From the NCBI GenBank assembly GCA_951801675.1, contig CATONX010000006.1, positions 1 through 64,000 on the forward strand: a DNA stretch of 64,000 nucleotides, in the 5' to 3' direction. Shown piece by piece: positions 1 through 11,635 of the stretch (position 1 is the stretch's first letter; each line of letters starts with the position of its first letter). Origin of the DNA: an uncultured Eubacteriales bacterium. Its GTDB lineage: Bacteria > Bacillota > Clostridia > Oscillospirales > Acutalibacteraceae. The position numbers and the translations under genes are program-made. The notes under the pieces are model-generated. The model saw only the letters and a program-made list of their open reading frames with translations. It was not told where the DNA came from and made no database searches.

Positions 1-391
1 CGGCTATAAATAGCCGCCCTTTCTATACGACATTGCGGGAAGCCTGCTGGGCCTGAAGTGGAATGGGACTGAATACTGGTATGTGAAGAATCTCCAAGGA
101 GACATCATCGGTATTCTGGACAGCGACGGTACAAAAGTGGTAGAATATGTATATGAGACCTGGGGGCAGTTTGCTGTTTCCTATGGAAGCATGGCTGCTA
201 CCCTCGGCGAGCTCAATCCCTTCCGGTATCGTGGGTATTACTACGATCAAAAGTCTGGGCTTTATTACCTCAATTCCAGGTATTATGATCCTGAGATCGG
301 GAGATTTTTAAATGCGGATGGGTACGTTACGACTGGACAAGAGCTTATGGCCACAAATAACGATATAAAGAAATATAAGAGAATTTATTAA
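1..391 (+). pseudogene. RHS-repeat core protein, 3' fragment
   Basis: The frame from position 14 to 391 reads a typical RHS-associated core. It has a YVKNLQGDIIGILDSDG segment, a GYYYDQKSGLYYLNSRYYD motif, and the terminal DPEIGRFLNADGY signature that normally marks the border with a variable C-terminal (often toxin) domain. Here only about 20 codons follow that border, ending in a lysine-rich AT-rich tail, so there is no toxin or tip domain. The same frame has a stop at 11-13 (TAG), inside the short inverted repeat cggctat/atagccg at 1-16. The 5' part therefore either lies in another frame or is disrupted. A GTG at 83 could start a 102-residue remnant, but a real start there is unlikely. RHS proteins are large secreted or cell-surface polymorphic proteins. 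This copy is most simply an orphan or decayed 3' end. Confidence 0.75.
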
Positions 392-424
392 ATCAATATT
401 CCATAGAAAGAGAATGAGACGCTT

Positions 425-1552
425 ATGAATACGAAAGAAGTCGCGGAGATCCGCCGCCGGTTTCGCCCAGAAAAAAGCAACATCACCCATGTTCGCGGAT
501 GCTATGTCAACGGAGAACATGAGATCATCTCCCAGTTCAGCCAGTCTTTGGCGTTAACGCCCCAGGAAGAATCGGAGAAGATTCTCGCGGTTTTGAAACG
601 GACCCTGTCCGGAACTTTAGGCAAAAACCTCATCGACATTGCTTTCACCACCCAGCAGGTAGTAGAGAGCGCCGAGCATAAGCGGCTGATGGACATGCGA
701 AATTCCGCCCTTAACGACGAAGACGCCATTCAGGCCTTTTATCAGAAAGTGATCGGGTCGGTTTCCTTGGATGGACACTATCTGATTCTGCTCGCTTACG
801 ACACCTATGATGTGCCCTACCGCTCTAAGGACGGAGAGCGGCAGGAGGAGGTTTCCTCAGAGGTGTTTTCCTATTTTGTATGCAGCATCTGTCCGGTCAA
901 ATTGACCCAGCCGGCCCTGAGCTATTTTGCCAACGACAATTTGCTCCATAACCGCACGGCCGACTGGATTGTTGCGCCGCCCGAACTGGGTTTTCTATTC
1001 CCGGCCTTTGACGATCGAAGCGCGAATATTTATAATGCCTTGTACTATTCCCGCGATCTGGGGGAAAATCACAAGGAATTTGTAGACGCGGTCTTTCACA
1101 GCGAAATCCCCATGCCCGCCGCCGAGCAAAAGGAGACCTTCCAGTCCATTCTGGAGGAGACCCTTTCTGACGACTGCAGTTATGAAGTGGTGCAGGCGGT
1201 CCATGAACAGCTGCGTGAAACGATGGAAGAGCATAAGGCCAGCAAGGAACCCGAGCCGCCGACGGTTTCCAAGGAAACGATCCGCAATGTCTTGGAAGTC
1301 TGTGAGGTTTCACAAGAGAAGATGGCGGCGTTTGATGAGCGCTACGACGCGCAGTTTGGCCCGCAAGCCGATCTGAGCCCCTGCAACCTTGTGGAAAGCA
1401 AACTGGAAATCCGCACGCCGGACGTGACCGTTCATGTCAATCCCGAACGAAGTGATCTGGTGGAGACCCGCGTCCTCGACGGCAAAAAGTATATCCTGAT
1501 CCGCGCGGAGGATGAGGTGGAGGTTAACGGCGTGGCGATCCACATTTCATGA
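425..1552 (+). CDS. DUF4317 domain-containing protein
   Basis: This is a 375-residue soluble protein of the DUF4317 type. The N-terminus (MNTKEVAEIRRRFRPEKSNI) followed by a VRGCYVN segment is characteristic of the family, which is widespread in Clostridia and has no established function. No signal peptide or membrane segment is visible, so it should be cytoplasmic. The length is normal for the family. The C-terminal third is rich in Glu and Lys and probably partly helical. It stands alone: 33 nt after the RHS remnant on the same strand and 600 nt before the next gene. The ribosome site is weak (a purine stretch 8-15 nt upstream). Identification rests on recalled family sequence. No function is proposed. 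Confidence 0.83.
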   Translation: MNTKEVAEIRRRFRPEKSNITHVRGCYVNGEHEIISQFSQSLALTPQEESEKILAVLKRTLSGTLGKNLIDIAFTTQQVVESAEHKRLMDMRNSALNDEDAIQAFYQKVIGSVSLDGHYLILLAYDTYDVPYRSKDGERQEEVSSEVFSYFVCSICPVKLTQPALSYFANDNLLHNRTADWIVAPPELGFLFPAFDDRSANIYNALYYSRDLGENHKEFVDAVFHSEIPMPAAEQKETFQSILEETLSDDCSYEVVQAVHEQLRETMEEHKASKEPEPPTVSKETIRNVLEVCEVSQEKMAAFDERYDAQFGPQADLSPCNLVESKLEIRTPDVTVHVNPERSDLVETRVLDGKKYILIRAEDEVEVNGVAIHIS

Positions 1553-2152
1553 CTTGGGCCAAAAAGCGTTTTCTTTGTTTGCTTGGGACTGAGGGGGCCC
1601 CGTCTAGTTTTGATCGGATGTGAACATGCCGGGCGTCTGAAAAAGACTGGGTTCCATCGTAAAATTACATACCTTCCTCGCTTTTATAGCGTCTAGGAAA
1701 CCGGGTGGGAATGCTGTATACAGGCGTTTGCGCCCGGTTGTGTTTTTGAAGACGTGCCTTGGCCTTAGAAATGGCCTGGCGGGCAAGAAAAACAAACATG
1801 CCGTTCTTCCTGCAGAAGGAAAAACGGAGGGAAAGGGACCCGCGTCCCGGTTAGCAGGCAGGAAAAGGCAGCGCCTGCATACCACATAGATGGAGGGACC
1901 GCGTCAATAAAAATGGAAAAGAGCTGACAAAATAGGGCGAATTCTGTCCGAAAACGAGGAAAAAGGGACAATTTTGGAGGATTCTTTACAGAATCGTTTA
2001 CAAACGAGGGCGAAAAAGATAAAATAGAAGAGAAATATGCGAAAGGAAAGATGGGGAATTGTAAGGTACGGTTTGGTGTTTGCCTTGCCCGTTTGCCTAT
2101 TCTTGCGGCAAACGCTGCTGTACGGCGGCGAATGGAAGAAGGGGGGAGAGGT
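1553..2152. other. 600-nt intergenic region
   Basis: No convincing gene lies here. Short open frames occur on both strands but lack ribosome sites and recognisable protein content. The right end holds a likely promoter (1997-2025) for the lipid genes that follow. No RNA gene or riboswitch was recognised. Confidence 0.5.
1997..2025 (+). promoter_or_regulatory. Promoter for plsY-like/GT28 operon
   Basis: TTTACA at 1997-2002 and TAAAAT at 2020-2025 are separated by exactly 17 nt. This is a good sigma-A type match about 130 nt before the acyltransferase start. Confidence 0.6.
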
Positions 2153-2767
2153 ATGCTGCGCGATTTGTTTTACGTGGGGTTTGGATATTTGGCGGGTAGT
2201 ATTTTGTTCGCCCATGTTTTTGGATATCTGCTTTCAAACAAGGATGTGACCGAGGGGAGCAGGGATCATAACCCTGGGACCGCCAACGCTTTTGTATACG
2301 GCGGGTTTTGGTGCGGCACCCTCACCTTATGCGGCGATTTGGCCAAGGGCTTTTTCCCGGTGTTTCTCTATTTGAGAGGGACGCCTCTGGCAGATTGCAG
2401 TTTTGGGGTGTCGTTTGTGCTTCTTGCTCCGGTGGCTGGCCACGTTCTGCCCGTGTTTCATCGGTTTCGCGGGGGAAAGGGGATTGCCGTGTCCTTCGGG
2501 TGCCTGCTGGGACTCTTTCCGGCGCTTTTGCCCCTTGCGATTCTGGCTTGTACCTTCTTGTTTTTCTCCCTGATATTAAAGGTCTCTCCGAATTATCACA
2601 AAACCTTGTGGACTTATATCGCATCCGCTCTGCTGATGCTGGTGTTTGTCAAGGAACTGCCGGTGGTCGTCGGCTTTGCGGGAATTGCGGCTTTGATTGT
2701 GGCAAAGCTGCTGACCAGCTCGGAAAGAAAGGAAAAGTGCAGGGTGAGGTTTGTATGGAAGCATTGA
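2153..2767 (+). CDS. PlsY-like glycerol-3-phosphate acyltransferase
   Basis: This 204-residue multi-pass membrane protein is of the PlsY family, which transfers acyl groups from acyl-phosphate to glycerol-3-phosphate in the first step of phospholipid synthesis. Family motifs in order are GYLAGSILFAHVFGY in the first membrane helix, a DHNPGTANAF loop (family GSGNPGATN), GDLAKGF, and HVLPVFHRFRGGKGIA, whose GGKG is the conserved acyl-phosphate loop. The start at 2153 is chosen because GGGGGGAGAGG lies directly upstream; the longer open frame from 2051 adds a non-family leader. The motifs are somewhat divergent (DHNPGTAN instead of GSGNPGATN), so it may be a paralogue beside a canonical PlsY elsewhere. 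Its 3' end overlaps the glycosyltransferase start by 13 nt, suggesting translational coupling in membrane lipid synthesis. Confidence 0.8.
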   Translation: MLRDLFYVGFGYLAGSILFAHVFGYLLSNKDVTEGSRDHNPGTANAFVYGGFWCGTLTLCGDLAKGFFPVFLYLRGTPLADCSFGVSFVLLAPVAGHVLPVFHRFRGGKGIAVSFGCLLGLFPALLPLAILACTFLFFSLILKVSPNYHKTLWTYIASALLMLVFVKELPVVVGFAGIAALIVAKLLTSSERKEKCRVRFVWKH

Positions 2768-3891
2768 TTTTATCCTGCAGCACGGGCGGAGGCCATAATG
2801 CCGCAGGAAAAGCCGTAGCGGAAGCGTTTGAAGCCCGGGGTCATCATGTTACGCTGATGGACCCCTATCAGCTGGCAAGCGACGGACTTGCCGCAACCAT
2901 TGGAAACATGTACATCAAGCTGGTGCAGAAAGTGCCGTGCTTGTTCGGATTTATCTATTTTCTTGGTAGCATGGTCAGGCGGTTTCCAGGTCATTCCCCG
3001 GTATACTGGATCAACGGAAAAATGACCGACCGGATGCGGAAATATTTGCAGCAGCATTCTTTTGATGTGATCGTTATGCCCCATATTTTTCCGGCTGAAA
3101 TTCTCAGTCATTTGAAAAACGACGGGGTAGTGCTGCCGGCTACCATCTTTGTGGCCACCGATTACGCCTGCATTCCTTTTACCGAGGAAACGGCGTGCGA
3201 CTATTATGTGATTCCCTCGGCGCAGTTGAAAGAGGAGTTCTGCGGCAGAGGCATTGCAGAAGAAAAGATTATGCCGCTGGGGATTCCTGTGCGGGGCGAG
3301 TTCGTAAAGGAAAAAGATCGAGACGCAGCCCTCGAGAAGCTTGGCCTTTCAAAGGACAAGCGGTACCTGCTGCTCTCGGGCGGAAGCATTGGGGCGGGAA
3401 AAATCGCATCCTCCATCCGGTGCCTGCGGCAGTATTTGAAAGAAAACCACGATTGCAGGCTGGTGGTAATCTGCGGTAACAACCTGCGCCTCTACCGCCG
3501 CCTGAAGAAGAAGTACGAAACGGACGAGCAGCTGCTGATTTTGCAGAGTACGCCTCATATTGCGGATTATATGAAGGCGTGTGATGTGTTCCTTTCCAAG
3601 CCGGGCGGCCTTTCCTCCACGGAAGCGGCTGTTCTGGGAATTCCATTGGTTCACATTTCTCCGATTCCCGGCTGCGAGAAGAAAAACGCCGTCTTTTTCG
3701 CGAAACGGGAAATGAGTGTGCCGGTGGCAAAGCCGGGAAAAGAGCTTCTCGCCGCCATCGAAAGCCTTGAGGACGCCCAAGTGGCGGAGCGAATGCGGGA
3801 AAATCAGGAGCAGTACATCAACCCCCAGGCTTCGGTGGAGATTTGTCAGCTGGCGGAAAGCCTGACGGAAGGCGAACGGGTAATGGTATAG
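2755..3891 (+). CDS. GT28 family diacylglycerol glycosyltransferase-like protein
   Basis: This 378-residue protein resembles the MGDG synthase / processive diacylglycerol glucosyltransferase (UgtP) branch of GT28. The N-terminal acceptor-binding Rossmann domain opens with LILSCSTGGGHNAAGKAVAE, in which GGGH is the lipid-acceptor loop. The C-terminal domain has LLLSGGSIGAGK and a sugar-nucleotide site in SKPGGLSSTEAAVLGIPLV. Such enzymes move hexose from UDP-sugar to diacylglycerol at the inner membrane face. The ATG at 2755 is chosen over the upstream open frame (from 2308) because AGGGTGAGG lies 5 nt before it and the family homology begins exactly there. The 13-nt overlap with the acyltransferase supports a joint glycolipid or phospholipid role. 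The sugar and processivity cannot be read from the sequence. Confidence 0.8.
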   Translation: MEALILSCSTGGGHNAAGKAVAEAFEARGHHVTLMDPYQLASDGLAATIGNMYIKLVQKVPCLFGFIYFLGSMVRRFPGHSPVYWINGKMTDRMRKYLQQHSFDVIVMPHIFPAEILSHLKNDGVVLPATIFVATDYACIPFTEETACDYYVIPSAQLKEEFCGRGIAEEKIMPLGIPVRGEFVKEKDRDAALEKLGLSKDKRYLLLSGGSIGAGKIASSIRCLRQYLKENHDCRLVVICGNNLRLYRRLKKKYETDEQLLILQSTPHIADYMKACDVFLSKPGGLSSTEAAVLGIPLVHISPIPGCEKKNAVFFAKREMSVPVAKPGKELLAAIESLEDAQVAERMRENQEQYINPQASVEICQLAESLTEGERVMV

Positions 3892-3917
3892 GCAGGGAAG
3901 TTCCCCTGCCTATTTTG
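3888..3917 (+). terminator. Intrinsic terminator after GT28 gene
   Basis: A 10-bp stem (ATAGGCAGGG / CCCTGCCTAT, 3888-3897 with 3904-3913) with a 6-nt loop runs into TTTT. It begins at the stop codon of the glycosyltransferase gene. Confidence 0.65.
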
Positions 3918-4085
3918 CCGCTTGGTCCCCGTGTGTAAAAGGGCCCTTGGGCCGGCGGCGGTTATGCCAGCCGGAAGCAGAGAGCAGAGCCAATTTCCAA
4001 TCTATTATCCAATCGCGATTTGGTTCGGACAGGCATTGTCTCAAAAGCCCGGAGCTTTATTCGGAACAAACAAAGGAGGTGCGCC

Positions 4086-4649
4086 ATGAAGAACTTTGAC
4101 CGGAAGGACTTGCTGTTTTCCCTCTGCGGTCTCAACTGCGGGCTGTGTCCCATGCGTCTGGGCGGGCACTGCCCCGGATGCGGCGGGGGTGAGGGAAATC
4201 AAGCCTGCGCCATCGCAAGATGCAGCCTGGAGCACGGCAAGGTGGAATACTGCGCCCAGTGCAAAGACTATCCCTGTAAGCGATATGAAGACAAGGCGGA
4301 ATACGACATCTTTGTCACCAAGCAAAATCAGCAAAAGGATATGCGCAGGGCAATGGCTGTTGGGCCGCAGGCTTACCGGGCCGAGCAGGAGGAGAAGGTG
4401 GAAATTCTGCGCGAGCTATTGGAGCGGTATAACGACGGCCGCCGCAAAACTTTGTACTGCGTGGCGGTAAACCTTCTTGAACTCCAGGATTTGAAGGCCA
4501 TCCGAAATAAACTAACGGAAATAGGCTCCTTGCCTTTGAAAGAAAGGGCCGCCCGGGCGGCGGCACTGCTGCAGGAGACGGCTCAAAAGCGTCAGGTGAC
4601 GCTCAAGCTCAGGAAAAAGCCGCCAGAAAAAAACAAACGGACAAAATGA
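4086..4649 (+). CDS. DUF3795 domain-containing cysteine-rich protein
   Basis: This 187-residue protein begins with a cysteine-rich module: SLCGLNCGLCPMRLGGHCPG, then further cysteines through CAQCKDYPC. The pattern matches DUF3795, a small family presumed to bind metal or an Fe-S cluster. The rest is helical and basic, ending in a lysine/arginine tail (KKPPEKNKRTK). AAAGGAGGT lies 6 nt before the ATG at 4086, which decides this start over the upstream in-frame ATG at 4020. The gene stands alone and is followed by a strong terminator. No substrate or pathway can be inferred. Confidence 0.78.
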   Translation: MKNFDRKDLLFSLCGLNCGLCPMRLGGHCPGCGGGEGNQACAIARCSLEHGKVEYCAQCKDYPCKRYEDKAEYDIFVTKQNQQKDMRRAMAVGPQAYRAEQEEKVEILRELLERYNDGRRKTLYCVAVNLLELQDLKAIRNKLTEIGSLPLKERAARAAALLQETAQKRQVTLKLRKKPPEKNKRTK

Positions 4650-4702
4650 AATAGCCGGGCCGAAGGCGACCGTGTTAAACCGATCCGTACCTTGCTCTTT
4701 TG

Positions 4703-4736
4703 AGCCGGAAACCAGCTGGTTTCCGGCTTGTTTTTT
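4703..4736 (+). terminator. Strong intrinsic terminator
   Basis: A perfectly palindromic 26-nt stretch at 4703-4728 (AGCCGGAAACCAG / CTGGTTTCCGGCT) is followed by TGTTTTTTA. It closes the DUF3795 transcription unit. Confidence 0.9.
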
Positions 4737-4875
4737 ATCTTAAGATGTTTGATCGGGTTACGCAATCAGGCGGTTTATGCGCCATAGGCGTTTTGACGCG
4801 TTTGGGTGCGCTGCAACCGGCTGCCAAAAACCCGGAAAAAGAAAGCAGATTTTCGAAGTAAAATCGCGGCGGACC

Positions 4876-4904
4876 TTGTAATATCGGGTCGATTTTGATA
4901 CAAT
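4876..4904 (+). promoter_or_regulatory. Promoter of the signalling operon
   Basis: TTGTAA (4876-4881) and TACAAT (4899-4904) are separated by 17 nt. They precede the REC-GGDEF-EAL gene by about 175 nt. The rest of the 430-nt gap (4650-5079) shows no riboswitch that I recognise. In particular, neither class of c-di-GMP aptamer was seen. Confidence 0.55.
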
Positions 4905-5079
4905 TGACAAAACATAACCGGAAAAATGAAGCGTTTTTTACATCTCAAATATAACTATCAGGCGAAGATCGCTTCTATGCGCGGCTAAACTGGAAGAATT
5001 ACGATGTGACCCTGCAAATTCAGTCAGCAAAAACACAAAACGACAGACCGGGACCGATACAGGATTGAAGGAGTAAACG

Positions 5080-7668
5080 ATGATTGCACAAAAGAAGATA
5101 TTGATTGTGGAAGACAATGAAATCAACCGGATCATGCTATGCGGGATTTTGTCTTCGGACTATCAGGTTCTGCAGGCGGAAAACGGGCAGGAGGCGCTGT
5201 CTGTTTTAAACCGGTACAAAGAGGAAATTTCGTTGATCCTGCTGGATATCGTTATGCCTGTGATGGACGGGTATACGTTTTTGTCGATTGTCAAGGCGGA
5301 TCCGGCTTTTTCCTCCATTCCTGTGATCGTTACCACCCAAAACGATGGCGAGTCGGACGAGGTTGCGGCATTGTCACACGGCGCCGCCGATTTTGTTGCG
5401 AAACCCTATAAGCCTCAGATTATCCTTCATCGGGTAGCCAGCATCATCAACCTGCGGGAAACGGCCGCCATGATTAACCTGGTCCAATACGACCGGCTGA
5501 CCGGGCTTTACAGCAAGGAGTTTTTCTACCGGCGCGCAAAGGAACGCATCCTTGCCCATCCGGAGCGCAGCTATGACATCATCTGTTCGGACATTGAAAA
5601 TTTCAAGCTCATCAACGACATCTTCGGAATGCCGGCAGGAGACCGCCTTTTGCGCGGGCTTGCCGACCTGTATACGACGATGGTGGGCGACAAGGGAATT
5701 TGCGGGCGTTATAACGCCGATCAGTTCGCCTGCCTGCTGGAGCATCGCTGGACGTACACAGACGACCTGTTTATCAAGGCCACGCAGACCATCAATTCCC
5801 TGTCAAGTGCCAAGAACGTGGTGATGAAGTGGGGCATCTATGCGGTAGAGGACCGGTCTGTTTCCGTGGAACAGATGTGCGACCGGGCACTCCTGGCGGC
5901 CCGCAGCATCAAAGGGCGGTACGGAACCTACTTCGCGGCCTACGACGACACGCTTCGCAACAAACTTCTGCGGGAACAGGCGATCACAAATGGAATGGAG
6001 TCCGCTCTGGCCCAGGAGCAGTTTGAAATTTACCTGCAGCCGAAATACTGCATCAAGGACGACAGCTTGGCCGGTGCCGAGGCGCTGGTGCGCTGGAATC
6101 ATCCTGAGTGGGGCATGCAGTCACCGGCGGAGTTTATCCCGCTGTTTGAGAAGAACGGGTTTATTACCAAGCTCGACCAGTTCGTGTGGGACAGGGCCTG
6201 CGCGGCCCTGCAAAGCTGGGACGAAAAGGGATACCCAGCGATTTCGGTGTCGGTGAACGTTTCCAGGGCCGATATCTATAACGCGGACATTGCGGATATT
6301 CTCATAAAAACCGTGCGCAAATACCGCCTGCCTCCTTCTCGTCTCCATTTGGAAATCACCGAAAGCGCCTATACGGAAAATCCAAAGCAGATCATTGATA
6401 CGGTAGGGCGCTTGCGGGAGCTGGGCTTCGTCATTGAGATGGATGACTTTGGAAGCGGTTACTCCTCGCTAAACATGCTCAATCAAATGCCTTTGGATGT
6501 TTTGAAGCTGGATATGAAGTTCATCCAGGTGGAAACCGCCAAGCCGGTCAATCAGGGAATCCTGCGTTTTATCATGGGCCTTGCCCGCTGGATGAATCTA
6601 AGCGTGGTGGCGGAAGGAGTGGAAACCCGGGAGCAGCTGGTCCGCCTGCGCGAAATCGGCTGTGATTATGTGCAGGGGTATTATTTTGCAAAGCCCATGC
6701 CTTGCGGAGAGTTTGAGGCATTGCTCAACGAACGGGGAGTGGCATTGAAGGAAGAGAAAACCGATTCGGCCTGGACCATGGGAAAGCGCGTGACGAAGAT
6801 GCTTTTGGTGGCCGATGAGGATGCGGAGTATCGCGCGCAGGTGCGAAAGAGGCTGGATGGCCGCTATCAGGTGGTGGAGGCCGCCGACGGGGACACAGCC
6901 CTTGCCTGTATGGCAAACTGCGAATACAAACTGGCTGCGGTAATTCTGAGCATGACTCTGAAAAACCCGGATGGGTTTTCCATGCTGGAAGTGCTCCAGA
7001 GGGAAAAGACGGTTTGGAATATCCCGGTGATTGCTACAGGGCCGTGGGACGGGCAGCTGGAGGAACGGGCACTGCAAATGGGTGCGGACGACTTTGCCGG
7101 CAAACCTCACTCTCTGCAAAGCCTTCTCAAGCGGGTGCAGCGGGCTGTGGGAGTCAATTCCTCCTGGGAACGGGAATGCGCCCTGCGCGACGAGGCGTAC
7201 CGGGACTATCTGACCGGCCTTCTCAACCGCAGAGGGCTCGATTATGCCGTCGAAGCCCTGCGCAAGGAGGATGCGCCTTTGGCGGTATACCTGTTTGACC
7301 TGGATAATCTCAAGCAGATCAATGATCAATACGGACATGTGGAAGGGGATCAGCTCCTTGTACAGTTTGGCGGGCTGCTTCGGTCTTACACGAGGGCTAC
7401 GGATATCCTGGCCCGGTTCGGCGGTGATGAATTCGTCGTCATCATCAAGCAGATGGGGATGCAGGAAACGGCCCTGAAAAAAGGCGGTGACATCTGCCGG
7501 GCGATGCGGGAAAGTTCCTTTGCGAAAGCCATACCGGCAACCGCCTCCGCGGGCGTTGCCATTTGGAATACGGAGGATTGCTTGGATACCGTCATCGAAC
7601 GGGCGGATGAAGCCTTATATCAGGCGAAAACCGAAAACAAAGGCGGATGCCGGCTGTGGAAAGGATGA
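5080..7668 (+). CDS. REC-GGDEF-EAL-REC-GGDEF cyclic-di-GMP signalling protein
   Basis: This 862-residue cytoplasmic protein has five domains. REC1 (about 5-120) has Asp11/12, phosphoacceptor Asp56 and Lys108. A degenerate GGDEF (about 135-290) reads NADQF at 212-216, so it should not synthesise c-di-GMP. The EAL phosphodiesterase domain (about 305-560) has EALVRW (Glu334), NVSRADI, MDDFGSGYSSL and VVAEGVET and looks catalytically intact. REC2 (about 575-695) has Ser624 where the phosphorylated Asp should be. The C-terminal GGDEF (about 710-862) has DYLTGLLNRRG and a canonical RFGGDEF (781-785), so it is probably active. The protein could both make and degrade c-di-GMP. AAGGAG precedes the ATG. 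It is first in an operon with two hybrid kinases and an Hpt protein, which suggests Asp56 of REC1 as the phosphorelay endpoint (inference). Confidence 0.92.
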   Translation: MIAQKKILIVEDNEINRIMLCGILSSDYQVLQAENGQEALSVLNRYKEEISLILLDIVMPVMDGYTFLSIVKADPAFSSIPVIVTTQNDGESDEVAALSHGAADFVAKPYKPQIILHRVASIINLRETAAMINLVQYDRLTGLYSKEFFYRRAKERILAHPERSYDIICSDIENFKLINDIFGMPAGDRLLRGLADLYTTMVGDKGICGRYNADQFACLLEHRWTYTDDLFIKATQTINSLSSAKNVVMKWGIYAVEDRSVSVEQMCDRALLAARSIKGRYGTYFAAYDDTLRNKLLREQAITNGMESALAQEQFEIYLQPKYCIKDDSLAGAEALVRWNHPEWGMQSPAEFIPLFEKNGFITKLDQFVWDRACAALQSWDEKGYPAISVSVNVSRADIYNADIADILIKTVRKYRLPPSRLHLEITESAYTENPKQIIDTVGRLRELGFVIEMDDFGSGYSSLNMLNQMPLDVLKLDMKFIQVETAKPVNQGILRFIMGLARWMNLSVVAEGVETREQLVRLREIGCDYVQGYYFAKPMPCGEFEALLNERGVALKEEKTDSAWTMGKRVTKMLLVADEDAEYRAQVRKRLDGRYQVVEAADGDTALACMANCEYKLAAVILSMTLKNPDGFSMLEVLQREKTVWNIPVIATGPWDGQLEERALQMGADDFAGKPHSLQSLLKRVQRAVGVNSSWERECALRDEAYRDYLTGLLNRRGLDYAVEALRKEDAPLAVYLFDLDNLKQINDQYGHVEGDQLLVQFGGLLRSYTRATDILARFGGDEFVVIIKQMGMQETALKKGGDICRAMRESSFAKAIPATASAGVAIWNTEDCLDTVIERADEALYQAKTENKGGCRLWKG

Positions 7669-7673
7669 ATCGG

Positions 7674-11261
<3,588 letters not shown>

Positions 11262-11263
11262 TT

Positions 11264-11635
11264 ATGAGCGGCTTGAAGGAATGCCTGGAAGTGTACGGTG
11301 CGGATTATACGGCTACGATGGAACGGTTTATGGGGAATGAAGCGCTGTATTTGAAAATTTTCGATCTGTTTTTTCAGGATGAAAATCTGCAAAAACTCTC
11401 CAAGGCTTTGCAGGAAGCGGATTTTACCGCCGCGTTTGAAGCGGCACATACGCTAAAGGGCGTGGTGGGCAACATGGGGCTGACCCCTCTTTACGAAGCG
11501 GTCTGCGCGTTGGTGGAGCCCTTGCGCCTCAAAGAACGCCAGGACGAATATCCCGTACTTTACCAGGAAATCGAGAAGCAGTATGAAACAGTAAAAAAGC
11601 TGTACTGCCAGCTGAAGGGGGGAAAACCCGCATGA
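11264..11635 (+). CDS. Standalone Hpt phosphotransfer protein
   Basis: This 123-residue all-helical protein has the histidine phosphotransfer signature AAHTLKGVVGNMGL, with His62 as the phosphorylated residue. Hpt proteins carry phosphate between receiver domains of hybrid kinases and downstream response regulators. The ATG at 11264 has AAGGAGG 7 nt upstream; a TTG at 11258 is in frame but too close to that site. The gene is 2 nt downstream of the first hybrid kinase and overlaps the second by ATGA, so all three are probably co-translated. It is the natural hub between the receivers of both kinases and REC1 of the cyclic-di-GMP protein. The partners are inferred from position only. Confidence 0.92.
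   Translation: MSGLKECLEVYGADYTATMERFMGNEALYLKIFDLFFQDENLQKLSKALQEADFTAAFEAAHTLKGVVGNMGLTPLYEAVCALVEPLRLKERQDEYPVLYQEIEKQYETVKKLYCQLKGGKPA

Noticed and set aside
4905..5079. c-di-GMP riboswitch before the GGDEF-EAL gene
   Set aside because: Neither GEMM-I nor GEMM-II conserved elements could be found in the leader.
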